In this document: piece after piece, positions 34,901 through 46,504 of the stretch
Layout of the letters: each line of letters begins with the position of its first letter
Numbering within the stretch: position 1 is the stretch's first letter
Assembly: GCA_004194705.1 (NCBI GenBank)
Contig: SADC01000464.1
Span: 58,444-122,443 of the forward strand
Length of the DNA: 64,000 nt
Source: Ditylenchus dipsaci
Lineage: Eukaryota > Nematoda > Chromadorea > Rhabditida > Anguinidae
Direction of reading: 5' to 3'
Notes under the pieces: model-generated
Told to the model about the DNA's origin: nothing
Database searches by the model: none
What the model saw: only the letters and a program-made list of their open reading frames with translations
Program-made: the position numbers and the translations under genes

Positions 34901-37900
34901 CACCAAAAGAATAATAGGAAAATTAACAAAAAAGTTTTGGCCATTTCCGACTTAGGATTGTTGAATTGACAGTCCACCGGCCTGGGGTGTCGGGTTATAG
35001 GGGTGTCGCTTTGCCCTATTTCTCTGCTGACCAACCAAACCGGGCTGGAGGTGTCGGGTTATCGAGGGTGTCGGGTGAAAGAGGTTTGACTGTAGTAGTT
35101 CAGTTCCGCAATTTATTTTGATCAAGTTTTGACTTTTGGCCTTGGGGGTGGGATGAGAATTGCAGATCTAAGTAAGAACTAGTTGCAACAGCCCAGAGTT
35201 TAGCCAAACTAAAATACTCACAGAATTTTTAGTAGCATTGAGATTGCAAGTGTCACAGTAGAACGGCCATTCATGTATGTTTTGTAGGACTTTGCCACGA
35301 AATTCATCTATCGTGTCATTGTTGATTTCACTGTCTATCTATAAAATTCAATTTAATTTAATTAGTGAATGTTTACAGGTTGACCCAGAGCTTACAAAAT
35401 TCAATAAATACTTGGAAACTTTCTAAAAAGATTTTTTTATCCAAATAAAGGTTGGATCGACGCAGGGCCTTACTTTTAGACCTAACCCTCTATAAAAGAC
35501 CTACCACAAGCAAGTTATCGCACATCTTGTGAATTACTTCATCGTCACCAGAATTGGTGGTGTTGGTATCAATCCAGAGAGGTGGAACGCCTATATAAAT
35601 TATTGATTTTTTTTAACACAAGAAATAAAAAGAAACGTAAGTTAGTGTGGTAACTAACCAAAACCCTGTTTCTTGGTCTCAATAAAGATGTATACATACT
35701 CGTCTGTGTCAAGCTTCATTTGTGATGCAGCTAGCATAAACGAGCGTCTGTCCACATTGTTCTCCAGGCAAGCCACAATTACTGCAATGTGACTACCGTA
35801 TTTACTCTAATAGTACAGTCGACGGTCATTATAACGTCTCTTCAAAAGTTCGTTTCCGCCTAGGGTCCGACACTTTTTTACCTTTATTTTTGAAACGTTT
35901 TGCCAAATGTAATTTGTGATTTGCACGGATTTCGATTTTGCCGATCATTTTTGAGAAAATTAGTTTTGCCACTTTCACGCTGGTTATAACGTCTTCGTTT
36001 TTAAAAAAAGCTATAACGAGCGTCGACTGTAGCCCTGGCGCCCCGAAGAGGGTGGTTTAAAATCAGTAGCGCGGCGCTACTATTAGAGTAAACACGGTAA
36101 TTGTTCCAAAATATAAGGATTGTAAGTCAGGTCTCGGAACTCAAAATTATGAAATAAAAGACATTTTTATAAAATAAAGGGCATTTAGTCAAAAAATGCA
36201 ATTTTATCGAGTGCTTAATGGATTTTGAGTGCCGGAAATAAAGATTTTGACGTAAAATCTCAAATAAGTACAAAAAAATTTTTTTTATCGTTTTCAGTAG
36301 GGTTGCGCGCAGGTAATTTGGCTCAGTCCAGTTCTCTGGAGTTTTCGAATTCGGGTATTTTCTCTCATAAAAACATAGGTACGGGTATCCTAACCGGCCG
36401 AATACTTGCTAGCCTGTTAGAAACCTGCCAGCAACCCGGTTCATAGATATCCTTATTTTTTAACCCGATTTAAAAAACGTGGATTGTTTTTGGCGGAGAA
36501 AACTTACTTCTAGCCTTAGTTTTCATAGTTCCTAACACTGTTTTCAACTGATCGTAGGTATCGTTGGAGATATTTCTCTTGTAAACCAAAGTCATGTTGG
36601 CTTGTGAGCGTGAGGGAATGTCCTGCAAGTCCTTGTTATTGAACAACCTGCTGCTCCATCCTGTAAAAACTTACATTAATGTCGGACTGCACAGCACTAC
36701 ATCTAGCAACCAGTTCTGAGCGTCTAATTGTGTAGAAAAAAGCCTAGAAATACATTTTTTCAACCAAATAACTAAAAATAAAAAAAAATTCATTTTTACG
36801 AAAACAATTCGACAAAAACAAAATAAATAGCCTTTATTGGCTTTTGCTATACTTTGCTTCAAACGGTTTGGAGCGAATTATAGCAAGTGCCGAAAAGTAA
36901 TCGGAAATGTGTTCCTTTAGTTTTTACAGTGCCACTCACAAATTCATTCCAGCCATATTGCTGGAAGACTGAGATCAGTGCAATTACTATGCTGAATTCA
37001 AAGTTATTAATAGATGTGTTTGTCATTTCACCAACCTCCATGTGGTGGCTGCGTTTAGCGTAAGCGTAGGATATCGAGTCTTGTCATCCAGGTCAGAGCT
37101 CATCACTGGCCCCAAATAAACAGAGGGAAATTGTAGAATTTGCCTAGTGATCCAGCCGGTTTTACAGCTATAACATCAAAAAATTATATAGTTCTGATGC
37201 AAAGTTGAGGTTAAGAATGCTAATACAGTAAGTGGTCAAATTAATTTAACAAGCAACTGTGGGATTGTATTTGACAATGCCAACTTCAATCGTCCATGGG
37301 CGTATGACCATACTTGCACGTTCCTCAAAAAAAAAGCGCCGCCACCTCCGCCCAGGGTTTTCGAAAATGAGCGTCGCCGCTTTCGTGGTCGCCGCCAAAT
37401 TTCGCCGCTTCCGCCGGCGGAGCGCCGGCCGCAGGTGCTTTGAAGGTGCCAATTTTTCCGGGCGTGCCGCCGGCGGAATGAAGACCGCAGGGAAAAGGTA
37501 AGTTATACTCGAAAAACATTCTCTCGTCATGAGAACATTATCTTTTAAGCACCTTGATATTCTTTTTACTCATGTTTAACTAGTCATTGCTACTGATAAA
37601 AATAAAATTTTTTACAAAAAAGTGTAACGAATGTGCATAAATATCAGATCTATGAAAATGAGCGCCGCCGCCGGTACTTTTAAAATTTCCCGCCTCCGCA
37701 GGCGGAGAGCCTCCAAAATCGATAATTTTACCCGGCGGACCGCCGGCGGAAGGCGGCCGGAGCTCCGCCGACGGCCGTTCAAGTATGCGTATGACCACTC
37801 AAAATTCAGAAGTTATTCTGGGCTATCATTCGAGCAGTCAAACGTCTATGGACGGTTGAAGTGGTATGGTCAAAACTACAATGCCGAAAATGTTCAAATT

Positions 37901-38527
37901 TTGGCAAAAACATTGAAATCGTTCCGAGGTCAATAAAGGATTTGGCTGTATACTAAATTTTATGTGAACTTACAAGCAGTGCAAGCCGGACCTACGATCA
38001 CATCCACCTGGTCTTCCTTGATCAGTTTAGAGGTGTAACCAGCACTCAGAGACTCATCGCATTGATCAAAGTACCAGACAAATCTTGAAAAATAAATTCT
38101 AGCAAATTTTTGAAAAATCCTAAAAATCCTACGTAAAGTTAGTATTAGGCAGTAGGCCGTCCTTTATAATTTGCTCAAGTGCAACAATTATAGCTCCAGC
38201 TGACAAACTATATCCAATAATGCCTTCCAGTTCTGTCTTTCCATTCGGAATCAACATTCCCACTTTAATTTTTCGTAATGTGGTTGTAGGGGGAAAAAGA
38301 GTAGTGGATTGAAGTCTGGGACCAGTGGTCACCGCTGAGGTGATGGCCACTGGACTTGCTGTGATGGAGGTAGTAGTGCTTGTTCTTGTGGTAGTAGTGC
38401 TTGTCACAGATTGGGCCTTAGAAGTAAAAAAAGTGAAAAAAATATTATAAAAATTAGAAGTTACCTCAACGACTTTGAAGTTTGCAAATAAAATAACAGA
38501 AAATAAAAAAATTGTGGAAATTAGCAT
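28939..38527 (-). CDS. Receptor-type guanylate cyclase (nematode gcy-like)
   Basis: Single-pass membrane cyclase making cGMP from GTP, in worms mainly in sensory neurons. Thirty exons 5'-3': 38527-38465, 38416-38133, 38083-37974, 37167-37036, 36991-36940, 36743-36675, 36622-36508, 35781-35659, 35590-35505, 35338-35222, 34373-34235, 34184-34088, 32878-32814, 32767-32620, 32571-32493, 31873-31652, 31492-31388, 31193-31122, 31058-30899, 30853-30695, 30386-30298, 30247-30153, 30093-29953, 29897-29771, 29721-29653, 29603-29429, 29384-29345, 29290-29232, 29185-29085, 29013-28939. About 1122 residues: signal peptide, Thr-rich stretch (25-75), ligand-binding domain (80-465), membrane span (~508-532), kinase-like domain (590-840), [15 protein letters not shown] linker, cyclase (915-1110). 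The kinase part keeps VIARKH but has QYYG for DYG, so it is a pseudokinase. The cyclase keeps [26 protein letters not shown] and ARME, so it should be active and GTP-specific. Three one-base frame breaks sit in homopolymers (37110-37113, 34152-34157, 32717-32720). The intron after 29653 starts GC. Confidence 0.88.
31960..32226. repeat. Palindromic MITE in a cyclase intron (CCCTATCCAACAAAGGGG)
   Basis: CCTATCCAACAAAGGGG left and its complement at 32205-32224; the inner pair is TAGGCCAGCGTATGTTAG. It lies in the intron between exons 15 and 16. A sister copy is at 39190-39440. Confidence 0.85.
34600..34980. repeat. Palindrome in a cyclase intron, CACTCCGGCCGAGTG centre
   Basis: Arms of about 180 bp meet at CACTCCGGCCGAGTG (34795-34811). 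Both contain GTCAACAATCCTCACT and TAGCTGAGATTCAGG or its complement. A similar but different palindrome is in the first esterase (41797-42190). It lies between exons 10 and 11. Confidence 0.8.
34972..35097. repeat. Short pogo-like MITE (GGTGTCGGGTTAT)
   Basis: Ends ATTGACAGTCCACCGG and AGGTTTGACTGTAG; internal GTGTCGGGTTATAGGGG and GGTGTCGGGTTATCGAGG. In the same intron as the palindrome to its left. Confidence 0.6.
35813..36031. repeat. Pogo-like MITE (GACGGTCATTATAACGTC)
   Basis: Ends ACAGTCGACGGTCATTATAA and TTATAACGAGCGTCGACTGT. Internal AAAGTTCGTTTCCGCC and GTCCGACACTTTTTTA link it to 14970-15387. It lies in the intron between exons 7 and 8. Confidence 0.8.
37240..37930. repeat. GC-rich inverted element in a cyclase intron
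   Basis: Two GC-rich blocks, about 37325-37495 and 37660-37775, hold CCGCCGGCGGAG and CGGCGGACCGCCGGCGGA motifs in otherwise AT-rich DNA. They are flanked by inverted CGTATGACCATACTTG / CAAGTATGCGTATGACCA and by CTTCAATCGTCCAT / ATGGACGGTTGAAG. It lies in the intron between exons 3 and 4. Several overlapping frames here are composition artefacts. Confidence 0.7.
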
Positions 38528-39189
38528 TTCTGGACAGATTTATAACAAATCGAAAAAAAAGAACAGGAAATATTTTCCTTCGACAAAAATAATTAAAATT
38601 CACAAATCAAAAACTTGAAAAGAGAAGCCTATTAAAAATTTTGTGTGCTGGATTTCCTATTTTGAGCAGTAAGGATTCTACTAACACAATAAATTAAACA
38701 AATTTTTGAGCACTAATTTTTGAGAATTTTTAAGCGCTTATGTGTTCTTCTTTTTCTTGGATAACTTTGAAATGAGAAGCCGAAAAATTTAATTATAGTG
38801 AAGTCATTTAAAGAAAATGTGTAAACGCATAAACTTGAAAATGGAATCAATCTTGGCAGCTGGCATGCGGGGTGGGGAAAAACAAAGTTGCGAAATTTAG
38901 ATAAATTTACCTTGCGGATGGCCAATTTATCCACAAATTGTTTTTATGTAGGTTTTTATGAACTTTTTTTCACTTTTGGTAGTCTGCTTGCAAAGGTTAA
39001 CATGATCATGTCGCTAATTGTATTCCGTGCAAGTCTAAATCAACTTTATGGATTTCTGTCGCTGGTAAGTCTGTGAGCGCATTTCTAACTCCACACTACA
39101 GAAAACTGGCTGGTACTTGTACAATAGACGCATACTCTTTGAATGGAAACAGTGAAGGCTCTTGTCCAAGTTCAGGTCAATTTGGTATC

Positions 39190-39440
39190 GACTGTGCCTA
39201 GGTGGGCCCCATCCCTGAATGGGGGGTTTGCCTCTGATTTTTATGATTTTTAAGGCTTCAGCCTTAGGCAAGGGTTGGCCAGCGTATGTTAGGATGGACT
39301 TAAACGTATCTTAGACTCATGTTTAAGTTTGTCCTAACATACGCTGGCCTACTTTTGCATGAGTCTTAGCCTAAAAACTAAAAAAAAACAACAACAGCAA
39401 CAGGGGGACCAAGACACCCCCCCCCCATTGAGGGATAGGG
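39190..39440. repeat. Palindromic MITE, sister of 31960-32226
   Basis: CCCCATCCCTGAATGGGGGG left, CCCCCATTGAGGGATAGGG right; inner TGGCCAGCGTATGTTAGGAT and its complement. Confidence 0.85.
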
Positions 39441-39644
39441 CTCCTAGGTGTCTACAAGCTGCTCATGGTGGATGAAGCACTTCAAAAAAAATCAGGGGCT
39501 CAAATAAATGGAAGTACCATGTTAAATTTTACTTGGATTATTTAAATAAATAGTTTAATAAAGTGGTTGAAGCTAATTTTTTTACCTTTTAATGTATTTT
39601 AATTTGAAGTTTTTATATGATTTTTTTGGAAAATTTCAGATTTT

Positions 39645-39895
39645 CGACCCTACTATAGAATACCCCCCCCCCCCAAATCCGACCTTTTAAAACTTAAGTA
39701 AAAAGTACCCAAATTTATGTCCCAGACCCCGGAAAATGTGCGCAAACTCTTCATTAGTCACAACTTCCGTACGCTGGCCTACCCCCAAGCCTAAGGGCTA
39801 AGCCTAAACTTGTTGTTTGCAAGGGTAGTTACAGCATTTTTAAAGGTCGGATTTTTTGGGGGGGGGGGGTATTCTATAGTAGCGCCAGATTTTCT
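39645..39895. repeat. Palindromic MITE with C-run/G-run arms
   Basis: CTATAGAATAC followed by a C run and AAATCCGACCTTTTAAA, mirrored at 39838-39885 with a G run. The inner part (CCGTACGCTGGCCTACCCCC) also occurs near 33720-33750 in a cyclase intron. A remnant of its end is at 341-375. Confidence 0.8.
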
Positions 39896-40488
39896 ATCCA
39901 AAGCCTTGGCTTATAACGTTTTTTCTATTCCTGCCCTTTCTGTGTTACCAAATTCAATAACTATTGAAGTTTGTGTCAAATCAGTCACTGATCTTTTTAC
40001 TTCCCACTTTTTTAAAATGTGTTCTGCCTATAATTACGCAACTACAGAGGTTGGTGAACTTATGTCATCAAACAGGTAAAAAAAAATCAGAGTTGTATGT
40101 GTCTGTCTTTTCTTTTCCACCTTAAATATGTGGGTTGAGCATTAGAAGTTGATATTAGAAGGTGAAAGAAGAACTGCAGTAAGAAGAGGACCTACTTTCG
40201 CCCCTTCCAAAAATTTGTTTCTGGTTTGCTTGTACCTTGTAGCGCTCTTTTTCAATTTTTCTTAAAAGCACCTTAGGCTTTAGAAATAAAATCATTCGCA
40301 AAATTTACAAGTGTAATTTCTTTTTTTCGGTACTTATTCCGTCCGCCCCCCCCCCGTCCCCCTCCAATTCAATTAAAAAAGTTTGAAAACATGTTTGAGT
40401 CCGTCATAATATACGTCGGCCTACCCTTGCCTGAACCTGCATACACAGTAGTGGGACTTAGTCAAATAGGGATAACAAAGCCAATGGT

Positions 40489-40686
40489 ACTACAATCCAC
40501 TCTCGATTAAACCGCTACCCCTGGGAACCAGCTTGGGATGCCAATTTATCTGGGGTGCCGGTTTATCGGGAGTAAGCTTTCTCATATTTCCTTATCGGCC
40601 AGCCAAATCAGGCTTTTTCACAGTGCCGGTTTATCAAGAGTGCCGGATTATCGGAATGCCGGTTTATCGAGAGTGAACTGTAGTAC
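40489..40686. repeat. Pogo-like MITE (CACTCTCGATTAAACC)
   Basis: Ends CTACAATCCACTCTCGATTA and TATCGAGAGTGAACTGTAG, with repeated TGCCGGTTTATC inside. Confidence 0.75.
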
Positions 40687-41035
40687 CTACATATACATCT
40701 TCATAGCAGAGTTTCCAAATGCAATAGGGTTTAGAAAGCAAAATTTGGACTTTTTCTTACGTTTAACCAAAATTTAGTCAAAAATATCCTAAAAAGACCA
40801 TCTGCCTTTGAAGAATTGAAGTCAATTTTTTTTGAAAAGTTTTTGAATTTTTTTGATTAGAAACTGTTTGCAAATAATTCTTTCATCATGAAAAAGTGAT
40901 TTAAGACGTCTTTTCAGTCACTTTTCACAAAAATAGTTGGGGGCCCGTAGGTGATTAGGGTATTATGTGTTTAAACGGGATAAGTACCATTTTTTGTTAC
41001 AAAAATTAAACTTCCTAAAAAATTACTTTAGGAAC

Positions 41036-44000
41036 ATGTGGTTGCTAGGTATTTCTGTAATGTGCTCGGTCTTCTTCTTCACAGCATGTGCTAAATCAGA
41101 CTCTTCCTCAATGCCAACTCCTCCATCTCTGCCTGGACCTATTGTGGAAGTTGAGCAAGGAAAACTGGAAGGCTTCACATTTGATTTAGAATTCTGGCCG
41201 CATAATCTGCCACAAGTTGACAATACTACCAGAATTACCTCGGCTGATATATTTCTTGGGATTCCGTATGCCCAACCACCGGTTGATCAGCTAAGACTTG
41301 AAGTCGGCAGTCATTTTTTTGGGTTTGATGTGAAATATAAAACAAGGTTTAGAAGCCTTTGCCACCTAATAAGTGGGATGGAGTGTTGCAATCCACAGAA
41401 GTGGCCTCTTCTTGCGTTCCTCTCCATTTGTTAGCTTCTTTTGACTATTCTGAAGATTGCCTCTTTGTGAATGTTTTCCGACCTTCTGCTTCGCATGTAA
41501 GTTTATCAATCTGCCTTGAGCCGGAAATTAGTTTTAGTCAAAACCGAAAGTAATTTTTTTAAATTTTGTTAAAAAAATATCATGCCGTATAAAATTCTGC
41601 GTTGAACAGACGTAAAAAATTGTGCGAAACCACATTTACAACAAATGAAGTTTTTTCGAAGTCGAAAAATTCCGGTCATATTCAGACCGCAATTACGGCC
41701 GGAAATAGACAAAAAAAATTACTTCGAATGCGCGTAATTTTTTGTAAATATGTGTTTCACATAATATTTTTTGTAAAGCAAAATTTAGGGTACAAGCCGC
41801 TTGATCGTCCACAAAATTGATCGCCGGCATATTAAGACTAGTTTTCAGATCTTGATTTTTATATATTTTTTAAGTATCGGCAGCAAATTGTAGCCCTGAG
41901 TGTCAACTATTTTTTGGTACTAAAACTTCTAGAAAAACTGAAAAACTTTAGATCTAAACTTCAAAAAGTGCTCACTCGGAGATTTCCGACACGTTTTTTA
42001 TCACTGAGTAAGTGCCTTTTGAAGTTTAGATCTAAAGTTTTTCAGTTTTTCTATAAGTTTCAGTACCAAAATGTAGCTGACATTCAAGGCTACAATAAGG
42101 TGCCAAAACGTTAAAAAATTGAATAAATTAAAATCTGAAAACCAGTATTAATATGCTGGCGATCAATTATGTGGACGATCAAATGGGTTGTACCCAAAAT
42201 TTAGTGTTGCGTAAGATGACACAATTTTTTTTTTCTGAAATTTAAAAATTACAAAATCCTTCGGGATTTCCGGTTTTGACTTAAAAAAAATTTGGCTCAA
42301 CTTTACTGCCTAAGCGCGTAGAGACTGTGCTACAAAACGCTTTCACTAATTATATTTAAAATTTAGGGCAATTCTAAAGTGAAATATCCCGTGCTTGTTT
42401 TTATTCATGGTGGTGGCTTCAGTCTTGGCGGAAGTTTTGTAGAAGGTTACCGCAATTTATCTCACAACTTTGTGTCTCAGGGAATCGTTGTAGTGACCAT
42501 TCAATACCGACTGGGACTTTTTGGTAAATTTTTGTATGCGAAAATTGCATGCGTTTTGATAATAACTTTTTTCAGGATTTTTCTCCGATGGTAGTGCAGA
42601 ACTACCTGGCAACCTGGGTTTATGGGATCAAGCTCAAGCTCTTGTCTGGATTCAAAAAAATATCAAAGTTTTTGGTGGCGATCCTGACAATGTGACAGTG
42701 TGGGGCCAATCGGCTGGTAGTGCAAGTGTTTCTATGCTCTCTATTTCCCGTCATTCCAGAGGCTAGTCATGCTACTTATATTTGCTAAAAGACATCCACT
42801 GGCTTCTCTGTAAAAATTTCATAGAAAAATAGCGTTTCTTGCGTGATGGTTCGTCGCCAGCATATCCAAGATAAAAATCTTTTATGGCTTGTTCACGTTG
42901 TTAGAGTTAGAGTTCGAGTTAGGATCAGAGGTGTTCAGGTAACCAAAATCCCGATTCTAACTCTAACAACGTGAACAAGCCATTAGTATTTTATCTTAAT
43001 AGCGAGGGTGTTAAATTATTCGGTTTGGAACCTTGTTCTCACTGATTTATGCACTTTTTGATATCTAAACAAAAAATCGATGCTTTATTATTTCTGTTCT
43101 TTTAGCAAAGTGTGTCCGCTGGTGATTGATGGAGACATTGTCGTTCCATTTCCAGCTTTCTTTTCTTAATCTTTATAATGCGAAATAAAAGAAGAGATGA
43201 TATGCAGGGCTGTTTTTTTTTAAATTTCAAAAAGTGGTTTTGTGTGAGTAACTAGTGAGAAATAGGCCTGGAGACCGATCTGTCAAAATTTGAAAAAAAA
43301 TCTGGAATTAAAAATAAATTTCTCGGAACAGCCAAAACAATACAAGGTATAATTTTTAGATTTGTTCTACCAAACTATTCAACAAAGTGGAAGTTGGCTT
43401 TCTCCGTGGGCTCTAAACAATCGTGTGGTCAACACATCAGTATCTTCAGCTAATATATTGAACTGCAGCACAGAAAGCAGCCAGGAGTTGAAACAGTGCA
43501 TGAAAGACCTTCCTTTGGAAGACATCGTATTTGGAATAGCTGAGATTGTAAGCAGTTAAATTAAACTTCCTCCTTCCTCCAAAAAGAATAACAATCATAC
43601 TATATTCTACCTTTCTTTCTTGTATAATTTCCACCTAAAAAGCTGTCTTTATCCATACGCTAAGCGTGCCTGCATTTTTTTTCATCAAAATTTCATTAAA
43701 CTTTTGTACCTCAAAAAATATAATTTTCAATCAAAAATGACATGCCAGAGAGTTACAATGAAAAAAGGCAGGCATAAGCAATATCCACCTGTCTCAAAAC
43801 TTTTTTGAAAGCGATCTACCTGATTGGACAAAAGTTTTTTTGTCTAACTTTTAAAAGCAGCCTGGGGTGATCAATATCAGATTCGAAGCTAACCTAGTAA
43901 AACAGGGATGTTCCAAAAAATTTGCTGGTCGCCGCTCCCCCTTTTTGAAGCGCTCTATTATACACGATCTTTAGTTAGAGAAGAGGCCGCGTACAGCTTT

Positions 44001-46033
44001 TTTACAGGCCTGGGAAAAGGTGTGATCCCACGATATCCTCCTTGCAAGTCGGCGCTTTGACTGATTGAGCTATCGGGTCGCCCGAGGACTGTTTCTTATT
44101 TCTCTGCTATCTGCCACCTTTACAGAAGAGACCAAATTGTACTATTTTGCAAAAAATATAAAAACAGAAAATTTTGAAAAATAATATGTGATCCACTATT
44201 TTACAGGAAATGGTGCGTGGTGAGTTTGAGATTATAGTATACAATCCCCGCCCAGATGGTGACTTCTTCGACGCTCCTTTTGAACAACTCACCAAAGAGT
44301 CACCCAAAAAGCCGACGATCATTGGCTTCACCACCGATGAAGGCATGTTCTTAAGTAAGTTGTTCAAATAATAATTGCTCATACCAATGCAACTAAAACT
44401 CAAACCACTGTTCAGCCACCGAATATCCAGATTCAGTGTTTGCATTCCAAAGTCCACTGACCGTGGAAGACAACAAATTGTTTGGCGAAAAGGACCTGAT
44501 TAAACGTATCCAAGATAAAGTTATGCCTAAGAGCAGCAAGGGTAGCAAAAAGAGTATGGATTCAATCAAAAAAGAGGTCATTCAATTCTACACTGGTGCA
44601 ACCACTAAAGCAAAAGAAGGGAATTCCCATTCTATTTGCAACACTACACTCAGGTAACTAAGACTTTTAGGGTGTTTCGGATAAAAATGGTTGCTTAAGC
44701 TTCTGTCCGATGTGCTCTTTATTATCCCAGCTTTGTGGGAATCTAGATTGAAGGCAGACAATGACTGGCCAGTATACTTATTCCAATTTGATCATATCAA
44801 CAAAGAAATGCAGACTAAGAGTCCTTTCAAAGGTGAGTTTTTCAAAATATGAAAGCCATATTTGGGAAATAAGTGAGGCATTAAAAAAATTAATATCTTA
44901 AAAACTACAAACATCAATTTTAAAGGGCCATTGCCGCCTCCGACAACGGTTGTTTCCCGCCAATTCAAAAAAAATCCTAATCACGGATGTCTTAACTTGG
45001 TTTCTAACAAACCCATACTTAAAAATTAAATTCCAGGCCTTGTTTTGTTAGAAACCACGCTGAAAAATCCGTACAGAAATTTAATGATTAGACAGAAATT
45101 TTGAATTGGCGGGGGACAATGCAGAGAACTTGGCCATGGCTTTTTAGCGGATTAAAATTTTTCATCAAATTAATTATTTACCCTGTGAAAACTTTAAAAT
45201 TGGTTTTTTCTCAAAAAAATTCTAATTCTTTTTTAGAGAACTAATTTTTCCATCGGCAGGTCGCTGTAGATCTCAGCTTTCAAATAAGCTGTGAACTGAC
45301 CTAATAAGATTTACTTACAGCCATTGCTTACAGCTACGACTTTAAACTTTATGAATTTTTTAAAATTGGGATTGACTCCTTAGGGTGCCAAAATTCGTTC
45401 TCTGTATAAAATTTTGTGTTTATTTTCTTAGAATTTTGAAATTATTGTTTTGAAAATTAATAATGCTCCGAAAAATGTTCACAGAGTCGAGCCTCGATTA
45501 AGTTATTCCTGGACCTGATTTTTTGCCCTCAAGTAATCTCTGGTTACATGACCCCTAGATTTAGTGACCATACTCGGTCCCTGATGGGGCACTTAATCGA
45601 GGTTAGACTGTATTACAAAACTGTATTTTTAAGGAGTGATCCACGGAGCGGAATATCCATTTGCAGTTGGAGTGCACATTTTTGGTACTTACGAGATGGA
45701 TCAAGAGGACTACTTGGTTAGAAATACAATGATCACTGCCTTTGGCAATTTTGTCAAAACTAGGTCAGTTCCAATATATCCAAATATAGATCAAAAACTT
45801 CCCTCTAGACCTTTTGCAAATTCACAATGAGCATTTTCAGCAACCCATCCACCCAAAACCTCCGCTGGCCTCTGCTTAAAAAGGGAGACAGATTGAAGAG
45901 TGTGCACATTGGGGTTAAGTCATTTGTGGAGACTGAGCCTAAACACATCATGCAAAGGCTGCACTTCTGGGATTCTTTATCTTCCAAACACAACTTCAGC
46001 CAAATTCAAGGGTTTCCCACACTCAAAACTTAA
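41036..46033 (+). CDS. Secreted type-B carboxylesterase, complete
   Basis: Serine hydrolase of the carboxylesterase/cholinesterase family, cleaving ester bonds; the physiological substrate cannot be told. Ten exons: 41036-41302, 41353-41496, 42367-42523, 42576-42761, 43360-43547, 44207-44354, 44416-44653, 44747-44832, 45634-45763, 45841-46033, in frame throughout, 578 residues (typical is 530-600). The start is the ATG giving [19 protein letters not shown], a good signal peptide; an upstream in-frame ATG at 40967 would bury it. Oxyanion loop HGGGF is at 151-155, nucleophile GQSAG with Ser235, acid Glu359 in TTDEG, and His475 in VIHGAE, so the triad is complete. No C-terminal membrane anchor is visible. 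Intron 4 begins GC instead of GT. The gene is divergent from the cyclase and convergent with a paralogous esterase. Several introns carry palindromic MITEs. Confidence 0.92.
41797..42190. repeat. Palindrome in esterase intron 2
   Basis: Arms pair CTTTAGATCTAAACTTCAAA with its complement near 42020, and GATCGCCGGCATATTAA with TTAATATGCTGGCGATC. The centre lies near 41985. Confidence 0.8.
42884..42984. repeat. Small palindrome in esterase intron 4
   Basis: ATGGCTTGTTCACGTTGTTA with its complement at the right end; TTAGAGTTAGAGTTCGAG-type centre. Confidence 0.75.
43111..43170 (+). pseudogene. Possible relict esterase exon inside intron 4
   Basis: Within the GC-AG intron a short frame reads [18 protein letters not shown] and stops. 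It resembles the V.DG.F.P segment that normally lies further along in these esterases (the active copy here is exon 6). It may be left from an unequal duplication; the match is short and could be chance. Confidence 0.25.
44017..44086 (-). pseudogene. tRNA-like sequence in esterase intron 5
   Basis: On minus, a clear A-box (GATAGCTCAATCAGT) and an anticodon-loop-like CTTGCAA follow in tRNA order. The B-box is degraded (GGGATCACACC). I read it as a tRNA pseudogene or tRNA-derived repeat, possibly Ala by loop TGC, at low confidence. Confidence 0.35.
44923..45165. repeat. Palindromic MITE, GGGCCATTGCC family, in esterase intron 8
   Basis: AAAGGGCCATTGCCGCC left with CGACAACGGTTGT and CCCGCCAATTCAAAA inside; the right arm is less conserved (GAATTGGCGGGGGACAA). 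The centre pairs TTGTTTTGTTAGAAACCA with its complement. A half copy is at 55420-55560. Confidence 0.8.
45480..45614. repeat. Short pogo-like MITE in esterase intron 8
   Basis: Ends GAGTCGAGCCTCGATTAAG and CTTAATCGAGGTTAGACTG with a short inner spacer. Confidence 0.7.
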
Positions 46034-46504
46034 AAAGTGGGTAGTGTGGTGAATGATGGTGATCTCTTGCATGTGAAAATGATAATAAGGCACAAAATGT
46101 GATTGTTTAATAATTTGTAATGGGAATGGGAACTTATTTTTGTATATAAAGATATATAATTTTTGATCTATCGCTAAATACGGTATAATAAGCACGGTAG
46201 ATGTCTATATTGCTCACACCGCGGCCTTTTAATCGAGGTAAAAAAATGACCAGGCTGCTTTAATTGATCTACGAATATTAATAAGAGCTAAAAACAAAGG
46301 CCAGGATTTTAGCCGGTGCTCGGATTTACAGCACTGCTAATGCCTCGACAAGAGCTTCCGCGGAAAAAATATTCAAAAATATTAGTATAATAATAATAGT
46401 AAACAAAATATTCAACAATAGTAAATTTTGATGTTATCACAGCGATTTCAGTGTTGTCATGTATTTAATGCAAGAAAAAAATAACTGCTCACACATATAA
46501 AATA

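Larger units (their letters stand above)
38528..41035. other. Shared upstream region of the cyclase and esterase genes
   Basis: The two host genes are transcribed away from each other across 2.5 kb. An acceptor-like CTGTCCAG lies 2 bases before the cyclase start codon, and ATTACTTTAG lies 5 bases before the esterase start; either could be a trans-splice site (inference). Three palindromic MITEs occupy the middle. I see no clear core promoter. Confidence 0.45.

Noticed and set aside
37246..37936. GC-rich frames of 70-100 residues on both strands
   Set aside because: They lie in an intron of the cyclase, in a GC-rich repeat; there are no splice sites, domain or start context.
40967..41035. Upstream in-frame ATG for the first esterase
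   Set aside because: It would add 23 charged residues before a perfect signal peptide; the ATG at 41036 fits a secreted enzyme.
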